Shown here in pieces: positions 1 to 8,974 of a stretch of 64,000 bases of DNA. A program made the position numbers and the translations under genes. The notes under the pieces are model-generated. The model had not been told where the DNA came from, ran no database searches, and saw only the letters and a program-made list of their open reading frames with translations. The DNA comes from UBA1794 sp050946375 (GTDB taxonomy: Bacteria; Bacteroidota; Bacteroidia; Bacteroidales; Bacteroidaceae). The stretch spans positions 1 to 64,000 of the forward strand of contig JBMNUT010000006.1 in the NCBI GenBank assembly GCA_050946375.1, read 5' to 3'. Each line of letters starts with the position of its first letter. The first letter of the stretch is position 1.

Positions 1-170
1 TTGTAATAAATATGTTTAGAATCTCTAGGCTTTGAACTGTCGTTCATTCTTTAATAACACCGAAATCTTCATTACGGCTTTGTACTGCTTCTCGCATGTA
101 ATTATGTCATTGTACAAACTTCGAACACGAAGTCAAAAAGAAAATCCGCAACCTCCAAAACCGGAGGAAA
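1..170 (-). other. rRNA operon leader; 16S gene begins at or just beyond the left edge
   Basis: Read on the minus strand, this stretch follows two rRNA-type promoters, holds no ORF and ends at base 1 with TCTAAACATATTTATTACAA. That matches my recollection of the sequence just before the 16S gene of Bacteroides species, where TATTACAA is followed by TGGAGAGTTTGATCC. The last few bases may already be the 16S 5' end. The 16S body itself is not in the window, so this is recognition plus inference. Confidence 0.7.
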
Positions 171-177
171 CGGGCTG

Positions 178-210
178 CAAAGATAATACTCTTTAAAGCT
201 ACAATCCAAA
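178..210 (-). promoter_or_regulatory. rRNA operon promoter P2 (downstream copy)
   Basis: On the minus strand TTTG (207-210) is followed after 21 nt by TATCTTTG (178-185). This is a full match to the Bacteroides -33/-7 consensus TTTG, 19-21 nt, TAnnTTTG. Transcription would start near 171 and run left into the rRNA leader. Confidence 0.75.
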
Positions 211-294
211 TTTTATCGCAACTTTTTTCGCAACCCTCGCGAATCTGCTCTCAATCGTTCATCGTTCAATGTGCTTCCTTGTCGAAAGCGGGTG

Positions 295-325
295 CAAAAG
301 TAGAGACTTTCCCGATTATAGCAAA
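295..325 (-). promoter_or_regulatory. rRNA operon promoter P1 (upstream copy)
   Basis: On the minus strand TTTG (322-325) is followed after 19 nt by TACTTTTG (295-302), again a full match to the Bacteroides consensus. It lies 117 bp upstream of the second promoter and points the same way, giving the tandem layout usual for rRNA operons. Confidence 0.7.
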
Positions 326-488
326 ACACAAGACCAACTTTTTTCTCCAAAACTCGCAAAAAATGTGAGAAATGTCAATCCTCACCTATTATATTTATAT
401 TAAGCAAAAGGCAAAAATGCTCTATAATCGGCTTCTGCGCCCACTGAAGGGGCGGACGGAAGTTGAATAAAAACCTCGTCCAAGCCTC

Positions 489-528
489 AAAAAAATATCG
501 ACCGGACAGAAAAAATGTCCGGTCGATA
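489..528 (-). terminator. Rho-independent terminator of the beta-galactosidase gene
   Basis: A perfect 13-bp stem (496-508 pairing with 516-528, ATCGACCGGACA and its complement) has a 7-nt A-rich loop. On the minus strand it is followed by a run of seven T (489-495). It lies 77 bp past the beta-galactosidase stop codon. Confidence 0.9.
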
Positions 529-604
529 ATCTGTTTTATCCAGCAGTCAGACGTGACAGCCTCAACCCACAGGCTGAAACGCCGCACTCTTCACTGCCCA
601 AGAC

Positions 605-3600
605 TTACAAATCCAAGCCATGCTTTACGGGAGTCATGATGAACGTAAACTCATAATCGGCATAAGGCAGCTGATACTCCGGACGGGCAATACGTCCCCA
701 GCTGTCCTCACAGCCAAGTCCTGCCTGCATCTTGTCGATGCACACATTGGTGAGATCGGCCTGCTCCACTTCCGTCGAATGACCCTGATTCTTATACAAA
801 CCTTCGTCCAAAGACTCGATGGTGTAGTGCAACGCAGAAGCCGAGAACGGAGCCTCAGCCACGAACTGCAAGCCGTTTCCTCCCGCATTAAGCATATTCC
901 ACCAGCGAATATCAGTCTTCGTACCCGTCTCCTGCGGACGGATATAAGCATAGAACTGCTCGTCTACACTCTGACGATAGATGCCCAAGTCGGTGCAATG
1001 GTTGCGGTCTACATAATTCTCGATAGGACCACGGCCGTAATATTCAACCGTTTCGAACGAGCGCGGCATGGGCATCTGCATGCCAAAGCGGAACATGTTG
1101 GATACCTTCGCGCCCTTGTCTACCGTCATCTTCTGCGTAACCTTGACGGCTCCCGAATTATTTATCACATACGTCAATTGCAACTTGGCCGAAACACCCG
1201 GCATATCGTAGTCGGCCGTTACGACAACCTGATCGTTTTCAACCGCACTTTCCAAAGAAGACAGTTTCATTTCCGGGCTCTTCCAGGCACGATACTTTTG
1301 TTGCAGGTTGGCACCAAAGTCATTATCGGTAGGAGCACGCCAGAAGTTAGGCGTAAGCGCTTCGCCGTCCTTAATCATGTTCAGGCCGTTTACTTCGTAC
1401 TTCGACAGGAAACCGCTGTGCTTGTTGAACTCGATACGGAAATCCTCTCCCTTAACTATCAGATAATTCCATTCGTTTTCCTGAACAGCAGGCACCACAG
1501 TCTCCGTATTTATGTTGTCCACATTCTTCAGGTCCATGGCAGGAGCCTTGTACGGATTCAGCGTCAGCTGGTTCTTAGCCACCTCATGACCTGCCTGCAG
1601 CAGACCTTCGCTGTTCTTCAGTTTATAAGAAACATTCAGCAACCACTCGGAGTTCTGGTCAATCTCACCCAACGGGAGCTTCATTTTCACCGTCTGCTGA
1701 GGAGCAACTTTCAAGTCATCCACATGGCCGGTACGAACCACTCGCCCGTCTTTCAGCACTTCCCACTCCATGTAGTAAGCCGACAGGTCGCGGAAGAAAT
1801 ATTCGTTGTAGATATTGATCTCGCCATTTGCCAGATCGGCCGGAGTGGTCCAGATGTCCTGATAAATATGAGCTACCTCATACGCATGCGGATTGGGAAT
1901 ACGGTCAGGACCGATAAGGCCGTTGTCGCAGAAGTTAAAGTCATGTCCGTCGAAGCGGTTGAAGTCACCTCCATAGGCATAAATCATCTTTCCGGTTTTA
2001 CCTGTCCAGCGGATAGACTGGTCCACAAAGTCCCAGATAAATCCGCCCTGATACTTCGGATACTTGCGCACCAAGTCCCAATATTCCTTGAATCCACCTT
2101 CCGAGTTACCCATGGCATGAGCATATTCACACTGGATAAGCGGTTTGTCGTAAGAATCATTCTTGCAATAGTCCTCACACCATTTATAGCCGGCATACAT
2201 CGGGCAGTAAATATCCGTCTTCCCTTCTATTCCGGCCTGCTCGTATTGCACGGGGCGGCTCGGGTCTTCGGCCTTTATCCAGTCATAAGCTGCCTCGAAG
2301 TTGGGGCCATAACCCGCTTCGTTACCCACCGACCAGAAAATGATGCTCGGGTGATTGAAACTGCGCTGTACGTTGCGCTCATTGCGTTCCATGTGGGCAG
2401 TGCGGTAATCGTCGCGCTTAGCCAGAGTAGCGTCGCCATAACCCATGCCGTGGGACTCGATGTTCGCCTCAGCCACCATATAAATTCCATACTGGTCGCA
2501 GAGCTCATACCAGAGCACATCGTCGGGATAGTGGCAGGTACGCACCGCATTGATTTTCAAGCGCTTCATCAACTGAATATCCTGAATCATGCGCTCCTTC
2601 GGCACGCAATAGCCATAGTCCGGATCCATCTCGTGACGGTTCGCACCCTTGAAGAGTACCGGCTGGCCATTGACCAGCACTTGCGAATTCTTTATCTCTA
2701 TTTTGCGGAAACCCACCTTCACGGGAATCACTTCGTTCCCGCCCGACAGGGAGGCACGCAGCGTGTACAGGTAAGGAGTCTCGGCCGTCCACTTGTGCGG
2801 ATTCTCCACATTCATGGAAACACTGGCCCCGTTCTTCGAAACGGCCTCGGCCACCTGCTTGCCGTCGGCATCGAACAAAGCCAGATTGACTACGCCGCTA
2901 CCTTTCAGCTTCAGGTTGACGGCCAAAGTTCCGTTCTTATACTCGCCATCCAGGTCGGGAGTAACCCGGATGTCTTCCACACGTTTCTTTTCGCGGGCAT
3001 AGAAATAGCAATCGCGCGCCACGCCACTGTAACGGAAGAAGTCCTGATCTTCCAAATAAGTGCCGTCGCACCAGCGGAATACCTGGAAAGCGACCAGATT
3101 TTCCTTGCCGGGCTTCAGATAGCGGGTTACGTCAAATTCCGCTTCCAGTTTGCTGTCCTCGCTGTATCCCACATACTTGCCGTTAATCCACAAATACATG
3201 TTCGACGTCACAGAGCCGAAGTGGATAAAGATATCCTTGCCCTGCCAGTCGGCGGGAATCACGAACTCGCGGCGATAAGAGCCCACATGGTTGCCTGCCA
3301 CGTGCACCTCGGGCGGATTGCTCTTGAACTGGTTCCGCCAGGCATAACCGTTGTTCACGTAAATCGGGTCGCCGTATCCGTTAAGTTCCCAGACCCCCGG
3401 CACGGGAATCGAAGCCCAGCCCTTGTCGTTATAATCAGTTTTCCAGAAATCTACGGGACGCATATCCGCATTTTCCACCCAGAAGAATTTCCAGTTGCCG
3501 TTGATAGACATGAAATTCTCCGATTCCTCCTTCTCACCAGCAAGCGCCTTGTCCACCGACTCGTAAGCAAAATAATCGGCATGCATCGGCGCTCGGTTCA

Positions 3601-3697
3601 CCGCGTTAATCTCCGGGTCCAACCATTCGTTGAAAGACTGCGCACCCGCCGTAACGGCCAAGGCAGCAAGAAACCCTGCAAGGATTTGTTTTCTCAT
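605..3697 (-). CDS. Secreted GH2 beta-galactosidase
   Basis: Encodes 1030 residues that hydrolyse terminal beta-galactosides. A Sec signal peptide (MRKQILAGFLAALAVTAGAQ) indicates export, probably to the periplasm. The order is the LacZ-type one: sugar-binding jelly roll (about 60-230), immunoglobulin-like domain, TIM barrel, and a large C-terminal beta-sandwich. The acid/base glutamate is E460 in SVGNEAGYGP and the nucleophile is E524 in IQCEYAHAMGNS, in line with E461 and E537 of E. coli LacZ. Length is typical of the family. It follows a secreted protein gene and a 56-residue gene on the same strand and ends at a strong terminator. The natural substrate could be a host or plant galactoside rather than lactose. 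Confidence 0.95.
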   Translation of the reverse strand: MRKQILAGFLAALAVTAGAQSFNEWLDPEINAVNRAPMHADYFAYESVDKALAGEKEESENFMSINGNWKFFWVENADMRPVDFWKTDYNDKGWASIPVPGVWELNGYGDPIYVNNGYAWRNQFKSNPPEVHVAGNHVGSYRREFVIPADWQGKDIFIHFGSVTSNMYLWINGKYVGYSEDSKLEAEFDVTRYLKPGKENLVAFQVFRWCDGTYLEDQDFFRYSGVARDCYFYAREKKRVEDIRVTPDLDGEYKNGTLAVNLKLKGSGVVNLALFDADGKQVAEAVSKNGASVSMNVENPHKWTAETPYLYTLRASLSGGNEVIPVKVGFRKIEIKNSQVLVNGQPVLFKGANRHEMDPDYGYCVPKERMIQDIQLMKRLKINAVRTCHYPDDVLWYELCDQYGIYMVAEANIESHGMGYGDATLAKRDDYRTAHMERNERNVQRSFNHPSIIFWSVGNEAGYGPNFEAAYDWIKAEDPSRPVQYEQAGIEGKTDIYCPMYAGYKWCEDYCKNDSYDKPLIQCEYAHAMGNSEGGFKEYWDLVRKYPKYQGGFIWDFVDQSIRWTGKTGKMIYAYGGDFNRFDGHDFNFCDNGLIGPDRIPNPHAYEVAHIYQDIWTTPADLANGEINIYNEYFFRDLSAYYMEWEVLKDGRVVRTGHVDDLKVAPQQTVKMKLPLGEIDQNSEWLLNVSYKLKNSEGLLQAGHEVAKNQLTLNPYKAPAMDLKNVDNINTETVVPAVQENEWNYLIVKGEDFRIEFNKHSGFLSKYEVNGLNMIKDGEALTPNFWRAPTDNDFGANLQQKYRAWKSPEMKLSSLESAVENDQVVVTADYDMPGVSAKLQLTYVINNSGAVKVTQKMTVDKGAKVSNMFRFGMQMPMPRSFETVEYYGRGPIENYVDRNHCTDLGIYRQSVDEQFYAYIRPQETGTKTDIRWWNMLNAGGNGLQFVAEAPFSASALHYTIESLDEGLYKNQGHSTEVEQADLTNVCIDKMQAGLGCEDSWGRIARPEYQLPYADYEFTFIMTPVKHGLDL

Positions 3698-3837
3698 AAT
3701 AAATTAAAACAGGCAATTAAATATTTAGTAAGACAAAATTTTCAGTTCATACACACGAGGGGAAAGGCTAAAGTCCGAAACCTACGCTTTCTGCTGTCTG
3801 CGCAAGCCGCACAGGCCTCTGCCCCCTACTCCGCTTC

Positions 3838-4008
3838 TTACAGTCCACCCGACCATATCGACTTCTCACCCTTCGGGCTGTTGTCCGGAAGGGAAAGGTT
3901 GATACCCGATTTGTTCCGGAACTTAGGATCGGAGCCTGTCAGTATATCCCCTTCAAGCTCCATGCGGATTACTTCGATAGCCGGAGCTACATATTGTTTC
4001 TTCTTCAT
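3838..4008 (-). CDS. Small protein of 56 residues, MKKKQYVAPAIEVI type
   Basis: An ATG at 4008 opens a 56-codon frame ending in TAA at 3838, with AAGGAA a few bases upstream. The protein begins MKKKQYVAPAIEVIRMELEG and has no signal peptide or membrane segment. Short proteins starting M-K-K-x-Y-x-A-P-x-x-E-V are common and unexplained in Bacteroidales genomes. It starts 15 bp after the stop codon of the 871-residue secreted protein, so the two are probably co-transcribed. Its function is unknown. Confidence 0.75.
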   Translation of the reverse strand: MKKKQYVAPAIEVIRMELEGDILTGSDPKFRNKSGINLSLPDNSPKGEKSIWSGGL

Positions 4009-4023
4009 TGTTATTCCTTATTA

Positions 4024-6639
4024 TTATCTGTTTTCTGAAACTACCACTTTTTGATTGTTCACGATATACACGCCCGACTGCAACGAAACGGTACGCGATT
4101 CGCCGGAGCGCAGCATGAACTCCTGGAGCAGCAAGCCGCCGGACGTATGAATCATGACGCGCGTATTCTCCAAAGCGGTCAGGCGCAGCTCGCCGCCGGC
4201 CACTTCCACGCGAAGGCTGGAGACCGACTTGTTGGGGAACACAAGTTCAAGCAAACGGGAAGGTGTATTGTCGGCTCCTATCGGGAAGAGCTTCGGAGCA
4301 TTTAGCACGGTAGCCGCTTCCTTATAGGTCACGTACGGACGGAAAGGAGACAACTGCTCCGCTCCAAGTTCGAAGGCCGAACCATCTTCATTCAGTACAT
4401 AGCCGCTCGCCGCATCCGTCGTCCGGTAGTTCACATGATACTCCCATTGTTCCATATCGGCCGCTTCGAGCTCTACCGTTGCCGACAAGCCGCTGCCCGA
4501 AAAGGTAAACACGGTACTCTCTGCAACTTGCAACAACGGATACTCTTCGTAGTCATACTTCGGGAAAGCTATCAGATAAGGTACATTCGCCTTGATGGCA
4601 TCCGCATCCGTATTGATGGCGTTCTCCCCGGTTGTCGCCTGCTTCAGCCAATAGAAGCCGACAGTGGTCGACTGCGCACCCATCCATTCCGAATAAGGTA
4701 TGTACTTGTTTCCGCTTGTATCGGTCACTTGGGTCACATTGAAAGGCAGGCAAAGCACGCTCCAGCCTCCGGCCGTTTCGGCATCGACACCGATGAAAGA
4801 ACGGACATAGGAGACATCACCCGAGACGTTTTCTTTCAAGGAGAAATCGCGCAAGTCCGTCAAAACAGTTCCCGAGCCCGGCAATGCGCCGTTCACTACG
4901 TTTATGCCGTTCGTCACAGTTACTTCCGTATCCGTATAAACCAGCAGATTCGGATTCCCGTCCGTGTTGTCGACCGTAAAGTTAGCGGCTAATTGCGCTC
5001 CCGTTAAATCCAGCTCAGTGCCCGTCGCCGGATTCCAATCCGTCTGTCCCAGCGTGGAAGTCAGTTGGGTCGAAGTCCAGGAACCGGACACCAGCGCATC
5101 CTCTCCTTCGCTCCAATCCACCTGTTCTCCGGCTGAGCGCAGTTCGTACACTTCCACCTCGTCGAGGAAAGTGCGGGTGGTACCAGAATTTTCCGAGGAG
5201 CGTTCTACCGGCGTACAGAAAGTGATGCTCGTCGCATTTTCCACATGGGCAAGCAATACCTCTACCGTAATGAACTGTCCTTGTGAAACTCCAGGCACTT
5301 CATACTTCGTACTCTCACTGCCATCATCCAACACAAAGCGGGCACTTCCGCTCGACGAAAGCGACAACGTAAGACCCACTTTCTCGCCGGTCGCTTCCCA
5401 CGTCCCCACTTTGAAACGCAAAAGGGCACTCCCCGAGAATCCCAGCTCCGGACTTGTCAATTCACCGGCATAATAATGACTAATATTATAATCATCAATA
5501 TAATACAGCCCCTTGAATACGATACACCGGCTTGCCGCACGGACAGCACCCTGCGTTATTTCCCAGCCTTCGTTGTCTACGTTTTCCGCAGGCAATGATT
5601 TTGGCGTTTCGACACCTCCCGATGCAAGATCGGTACCCCAAGCCATCCCCTTCCAGTTACCATCGTTTCCTCCGTCTGCATTGTTCTTGTCAAACGACTC
5701 ATAAAAGCGGCGCACCCACACGGCGGGAGTCGAGGCATCTTCTATGATACCCGACATGGGGTCTTCCGGCTCTTCCGGGTCAGGGTCCGGCTCGGTCGGC
5801 TCTTCAATCACGTATGCGGCCGAAACCGTCTCGCTCCGATTTCCATCGGCATCCTGGGCATAAGCACACAACGTAGCGGAAGAAGAAATCGTTATCGGGG
5901 CGGAATAAGGCTCAAATGATGCTTCGGCATCCAAGGAATAATATATAGACATGCCTTCTCCGGCTGAGAGAGTAACCGTCTGTGCTCCCTGATAAGTACC
6001 TCCCGGCAGAGAAAATTCAGGCGGTGTTACAACCACTGGCTCCGGCTCTACTGGTTCGTCGACTTCGTCAGTTTCTTTAAAGAAATAAACTTTCTGAGAA
6101 GAATCATTAAAAAAGCATCTAAAATAGACAGAATTACTTACATACATTCCCATATAACTCTTATCCATGGAAACAGACACGGAACCATCTTCGCCCATTG
6201 TCCCCATCTGCCATTGACTATCTTTATTCCGCCCCGCTTGTAAAGTCAGATGTTTATCATTATCACTTGCCGTCCCTTTACCCAGATAACAATAAGTAGT
6301 ACCGCCCAAATTATCAATTAAATAATAGCCCGTAGAAACCTTGTTGATTTCTATCTCATAAGGCAAATCCGTTTCGGAACTACTCGTCGCGATTTGGGTC
6401 GTAATCATATTATTTTCCGAGACTGTAACTTGTACAGCCGGACGTCTATAATCTCTTTTAGACTGATACCCCATCGCATACCAGGTATCACCGCTTTTCG
6501 CCGCAATCAAATAGGCACCTTCCGTAATCTCATCTATCGAACTGACCAACTTATATGTTTTCTCCCCTTCCGCCGAGAACAATGCAACGGAACAAGCGCT
6601 TAGCAGTATCAAAATAGTAAACAGCTTTTTCATGTTCAT
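4024..6639 (-). CDS. Large secreted multidomain surface protein with a chitobiase C-terminal-like domain
   Basis: Encodes 871 residues, beginning with an export signal (MNMKKLFTILILLSAC); LSAC could also be a lipobox, so soluble versus lipid-anchored is unsettled. A beta-rich N-terminal domain (about 25-195) is joined by a Pro/Glu linker to a chitobiase/hexosaminidase C-terminal-like module (about 205-280, YQGAQTVTLSAGEGMSIYYS). After a second acidic linker comes a jelly-roll region (about 310-505), then a long beta region. The last 70 residues (ALENTRVMIHTSGG to GVYIVNNQKVVVSENR) resemble Bacteroidetes C-terminal sorting domains. No catalytic motif is visible, so it may bind glycans. The ATG at 6633 is an alternative start. 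Confidence 0.8.
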   Translation of the reverse strand: MNMKKLFTILILLSACSVALFSAEGEKTYKLVSSIDEITEGAYLIAAKSGDTWYAMGYQSKRDYRRPAVQVTVSENNMITTQIATSSSETDLPYEIEINKVSTGYYLIDNLGGTTYCYLGKGTASDNDKHLTLQAGRNKDSQWQMGTMGEDGSVSVSMDKSYMGMYVSNSVYFRCFFNDSSQKVYFFKETDEVDEPVEPEPVVVTPPEFSLPGGTYQGAQTVTLSAGEGMSIYYSLDAEASFEPYSAPITISSSATLCAYAQDADGNRSETVSAAYVIEEPTEPDPDPEEPEDPMSGIIEDASTPAVWVRRFYESFDKNNADGGNDGNWKGMAWGTDLASGGVETPKSLPAENVDNEGWEITQGAVRAASRCIVFKGLYYIDDYNISHYYAGELTSPELGFSGSALLRFKVGTWEATGEKVGLTLSLSSSGSARFVLDDGSESTKYEVPGVSQGQFITVEVLLAHVENATSITFCTPVERSSENSGTTRTFLDEVEVYELRSAGEQVDWSEGEDALVSGSWTSTQLTSTLGQTDWNPATGTELDLTGAQLAANFTVDNTDGNPNLLVYTDTEVTVTNGINVVNGALPGSGTVLTDLRDFSLKENVSGDVSYVRSFIGVDAETAGGWSVLCLPFNVTQVTDTSGNKYIPYSEWMGAQSTTVGFYWLKQATTGENAINTDADAIKANVPYLIAFPKYDYEEYPLLQVAESTVFTFSGSGLSATVELEAADMEQWEYHVNYRTTDAASGYVLNEDGSAFELGAEQLSPFRPYVTYKEAATVLNAPKLFPIGADNTPSRLLELVFPNKSVSSLRVEVAGGELRLTALENTRVMIHTSGGLLLQEFMLRSGESRTVSLQSGVYIVNNQKVVVSENR

Positions 6640-7012
6640 ACGAGATGTAAGTTTTGGACAAAAAAAGAAATAATATCGATAGTCTGCAAATTATCATGGC
6701 ACAATTCGTGCTATTTTTCTAAAAAAGTGCGTCTTCCCTTAAAAAATCGCCCTTATGGAGCCACACGAGCGGAGTTCTTTTCAGCCAGTTACTTCCTTGT
6801 TTAATTCAGACAAATTAACGCTCCAATCTCCGGAAATATCCTCTCTCCGCCCCGATACACACCCGACGGACGAGAAACCGCTTTTCCGGCTCTTTAGGCT
6901 CCGGAAGGCTTTTCGGACCGCACTCTTTTCTTATCCGTCTTCTAACTGCCTAATTTTCAACAGTTATTTCGTTAATCTATACATTTTAGGCGGAAATTTC
7001 ATAGGTTTTCAG

Positions 7013-7020
7013 TATGTTTG
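7013..7020 (+). promoter_or_regulatory. Possible -7 element for the thioesterase-acyltransferase pair
   Basis: TATGTTTG fits the Bacteroides -7 motif TAnnTTTG and lies 34 bp before the thioesterase ATG. No clear TTTG is found at the right distance upstream. The rest of the 6640-7053 gap holds no convincing gene; 6874-6930 has CCGGAAGGCTTTTCGG-like sequence that could be a decayed copy of the palindromic repeat. Confidence 0.4.
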
Positions 7021-7053
7021 TACCGAATTAAGCATTCTACTTTTATTCGGATT

Positions 7054-7437
7054 ATGGAAACAGGTATGACACAAAGTGCCACGCTGCTCGTGAAAGACGC
7101 AGACACGGCACTAAAAATAGGTTCTGGAGATTTGGAAGTATTGGCCACACCCGCCCTCATCGCCCTGATGGAACATGCGGCCATGCAGGCCGTGGCGCCG
7201 GCTCTGCCCGAGGGATACACCACGGTGGGCGCCGCCATCGACTGCAAGCACAACCGCCCTACCGGAGTCGGGCAGCAGGTCAAGGCAACGGCCACGCTGG
7301 AAGCCATCGAAAACGAGCGTAAACTGACGTTTCGCATTGTGGCCGAAGACGAACAAGGCCCCATCGCCGAGGCAACCCACGTACGTTTCATCGTAAACCG
7401 CCAGCGCTTCATCGCAAAACTCCCGCATCAAAAATGA
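7054..7437 (+). CDS. Hotdog-fold thioesterase, fluoroacetyl-CoA-thioesterase-like
   Basis: Encodes 127 residues. The single hotdog domain is recognised from LATPALIALMEHAAMQAV (the helix carrying the Thr and Glu seen in FlK-type enzymes) and from GYTTVGAAIDCKHNRPTGVG. Such proteins hydrolyse acyl-CoA thioesters in the cytoplasm, but the substrate cannot be read from the sequence. The frame stays open upstream to an ATG at 7018; I chose 7054 (METGMTQSATL), which lies downstream of the candidate -7 element. The stop overlaps the next ATG by 4 bp, so it is coupled to the PlsC-like acyltransferase, which suggests a lipid-related role. Confidence 0.8.
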   Translation: METGMTQSATLLVKDADTALKIGSGDLEVLATPALIALMEHAAMQAVAPALPEGYTTVGAAIDCKHNRPTGVGQQVKATATLEAIENERKLTFRIVAEDEQGPIAEATHVRFIVNRQRFIAKLPHQK

Positions 7438-8198
7438 AAAAGCTCTACTACTTTTACGAAATCTGCATCGCACTTCCCCTTCTGCTCGTCGCCACCATCC
7501 TGACAGCCCTCGTCACCAGCATAGGCTGCACCTTGGGAAACGCCCATTTCTGGGGCTACTACCCCGGACGCATCTGGAGCAAAACGGTATGCACGCTGCT
7601 GCTCATACGGGTAAAGGTGGAGGGAAGGGAGAATATCGACCGGAAAACATCGTATGTCTTCGTCGCCAACCACCAGGGGGCTTTCGATATTTTCCTGATA
7701 TACGGCTATCTGGGTCGGAACTTCAAATGGCTGATGAAAAAATCGCTGCGGAAAATACCGTTTGTCGGGAAGGCTTGCGAAGACGCCGGGCACATTTTTG
7801 TGGACCGCTCTGGGCCGAAAAAGATATTGAGCACCATCCGTCAGGCCGAGAAGATACTGACCGGTGGAACCTCGGTAGTCGTCTTCCCCGAAGGGGCACG
7901 CACGTTTACCGGACACATGGGTTACTTTAAGAAAGGAGCTTTCCAGCTGGCCGAAGAACTGCAGCTGCCTGTCGTGCCGATGACGATTAACGGCTCGTTC
8001 CGCATCCTTCCCCGCACCGGGAAACTGATACATTGCCACCCGATGACCCTCACGATTCACAAGCCGATTCTGCCCAAGGGAAACAATAGCCCTGAGGATC
8101 TGAAAGAAATCATGCAAGAGGCATACAAGGCAGTGGAGAGCGGGCTCGAGCCCGAATATAAGGGAATGGTCAAAAACGAAGACCAGGAACGGCCTTAG
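7434..8198 (+). CDS. 1-acyl-sn-glycerol-3-phosphate acyltransferase family protein
   Basis: Encodes 254 residues of the PlsC family, which transfers an acyl chain to lysophosphatidate in phospholipid synthesis at the inner membrane. A hydrophobic segment at residues 9-32 would anchor it. The H-x4-D catalytic motif is H80-D85 (NHQGAFD) and the FPEG motif is 151-154 (VFPEGART). It starts inside the thioesterase stop (ATGA overlap). Its TAG stop (8196-8198) overlaps the TAA of the convergent rnc gene. An acyltransferase acting on another lipid would look much the same. Confidence 0.9.
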   Translation: MKKLYYFYEICIALPLLLVATILTALVTSIGCTLGNAHFWGYYPGRIWSKTVCTLLLIRVKVEGRENIDRKTSYVFVANHQGAFDIFLIYGYLGRNFKWLMKKSLRKIPFVGKACEDAGHIFVDRSGPKKILSTIRQAEKILTGGTSVVVFPEGARTFTGHMGYFKKGAFQLAEELQLPVVPMTINGSFRILPRTGKLIHCHPMTLTIHKPILPKGNNSPEDLKEIMQEAYKAVESGLEPEYKGMVKNEDQERP

Positions 8199-8974
8199 AG
8201 ACAGGCTTTTTCATCCTGCACGTCTTGGTTTTGCAGGCGTTCCCACACCTGACGGGCCGCTTCCTGATGGGAATCTTTTTTAGTGTAGCCCTCACCACGG
8301 GCATAGAACTGGCCGTCTAAATACACATCGGAGCAGAAGACGGGACTCCCGCTTGCGTCTACTTTTTCTTCTACCAGCTCAAATTCGACTGAAATATGGT
8401 GCTTCTGCGCCCATTCCAGTAAGTCGGACTTGAAATTCCGGCGCTGTTCCAGCAGCTTGTCCAGGTCCCAATAGCCCTCCAGTATGCGCTTTTCCACAAA
8501 ATGCTGGCAGCAACGGTAGCCCCGGTCCAGATATATTGCACCGACGAGGGCCTCCAAAGCATTTCCGCAGAGGTAGGTATTGTGACTACTAGAAGTTATT
8601 GAATTCTTTACCAGGTCATGAAGCCCAAGGGCGAAGCCCACTTCATTGAGCGACTTGCGGCAAACGACACGCGAACGGGCCACAGTCAGGAATCCCTCAT
8701 CGGCGTGTCGGTAGCGGCGGTACAGATAAACCGACACAATGGAGCCGAGAATCGAATCGCCGAGGAACTCCAAACGCTCGTTGTTTACCTTGTCGCCCGA
8801 AGCATCCGTGACGGACTGCGACTTGTGGAGCAAGGCAACCTTGTAGAAGTGAATTCTTCGGGGATAAAAGCCTAAGAGCTTATATAAAAAAAAGTATGGT
8901 TCTCTTTCCTTTCGGAAAAAGACCCATACTTTTTGTTTCAAGTTTTCGAGCCTAAAGATGAAGGACGAAATCAC
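8195..8974 (-). CDS. rnc: Ribonuclease III
   Basis: Encodes 259 residues. The enzyme cleaves double-stranded RNA, including rRNA precursors. The N-terminal nuclease domain carries the signature NERLEFLGDSILG; the C-terminal double-stranded RNA-binding domain runs from about 175 and includes a G-Y-T-K-K-D-S-H-Q-E-A-A segment. The start overlaps the fabF stop by 4 bp (ATGA), making rnc the last gene of acpP-fabF-rnc, the usual Bacteroidales order. An N-terminal extension of about 50 residues precedes the nuclease core. No room is left for a terminator because the facing acyltransferase gene overlaps its stop codon. Confidence 0.95.
   Translation of the reverse strand: MISSFIFRLENLKQKVWVFFRKEREPYFFLYKLLGFYPRRIHFYKVALLHKSQSVTDASGDKVNNERLEFLGDSILGSIVSVYLYRRYRHADEGFLTVARSRVVCRKSLNEVGFALGLHDLVKNSITSSSHNTYLCGNALEALVGAIYLDRGYRCCQHFVEKRILEGYWDLDKLLEQRRNFKSDLLEWAQKHHISVEFELVEEKVDASGSPVFCSDVYLDGQFYARGEGYTKKDSHQEAARQVWERLQNQDVQDEKACL

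Noticed and set aside
375..587. 70-codon minus-strand frame past the beta-galactosidase terminator
   Set aside because: It spans the terminator hairpin, has no recognisable start context or protein pattern, and lies opposite the rRNA promoter side.
620..4054. 1144-codon open frame antisense to the beta-galactosidase
   Set aside because: It lies opposite a clear GH2 enzyme with catalytic residues; the translation has no domain or plausible composition. It follows from high-GC codon bias on the real strand.
6755..7069. 104-codon plus-strand frame before the thioesterase gene
   Set aside because: It overlaps the thioesterase start in another frame, has low-complexity composition and no domain.
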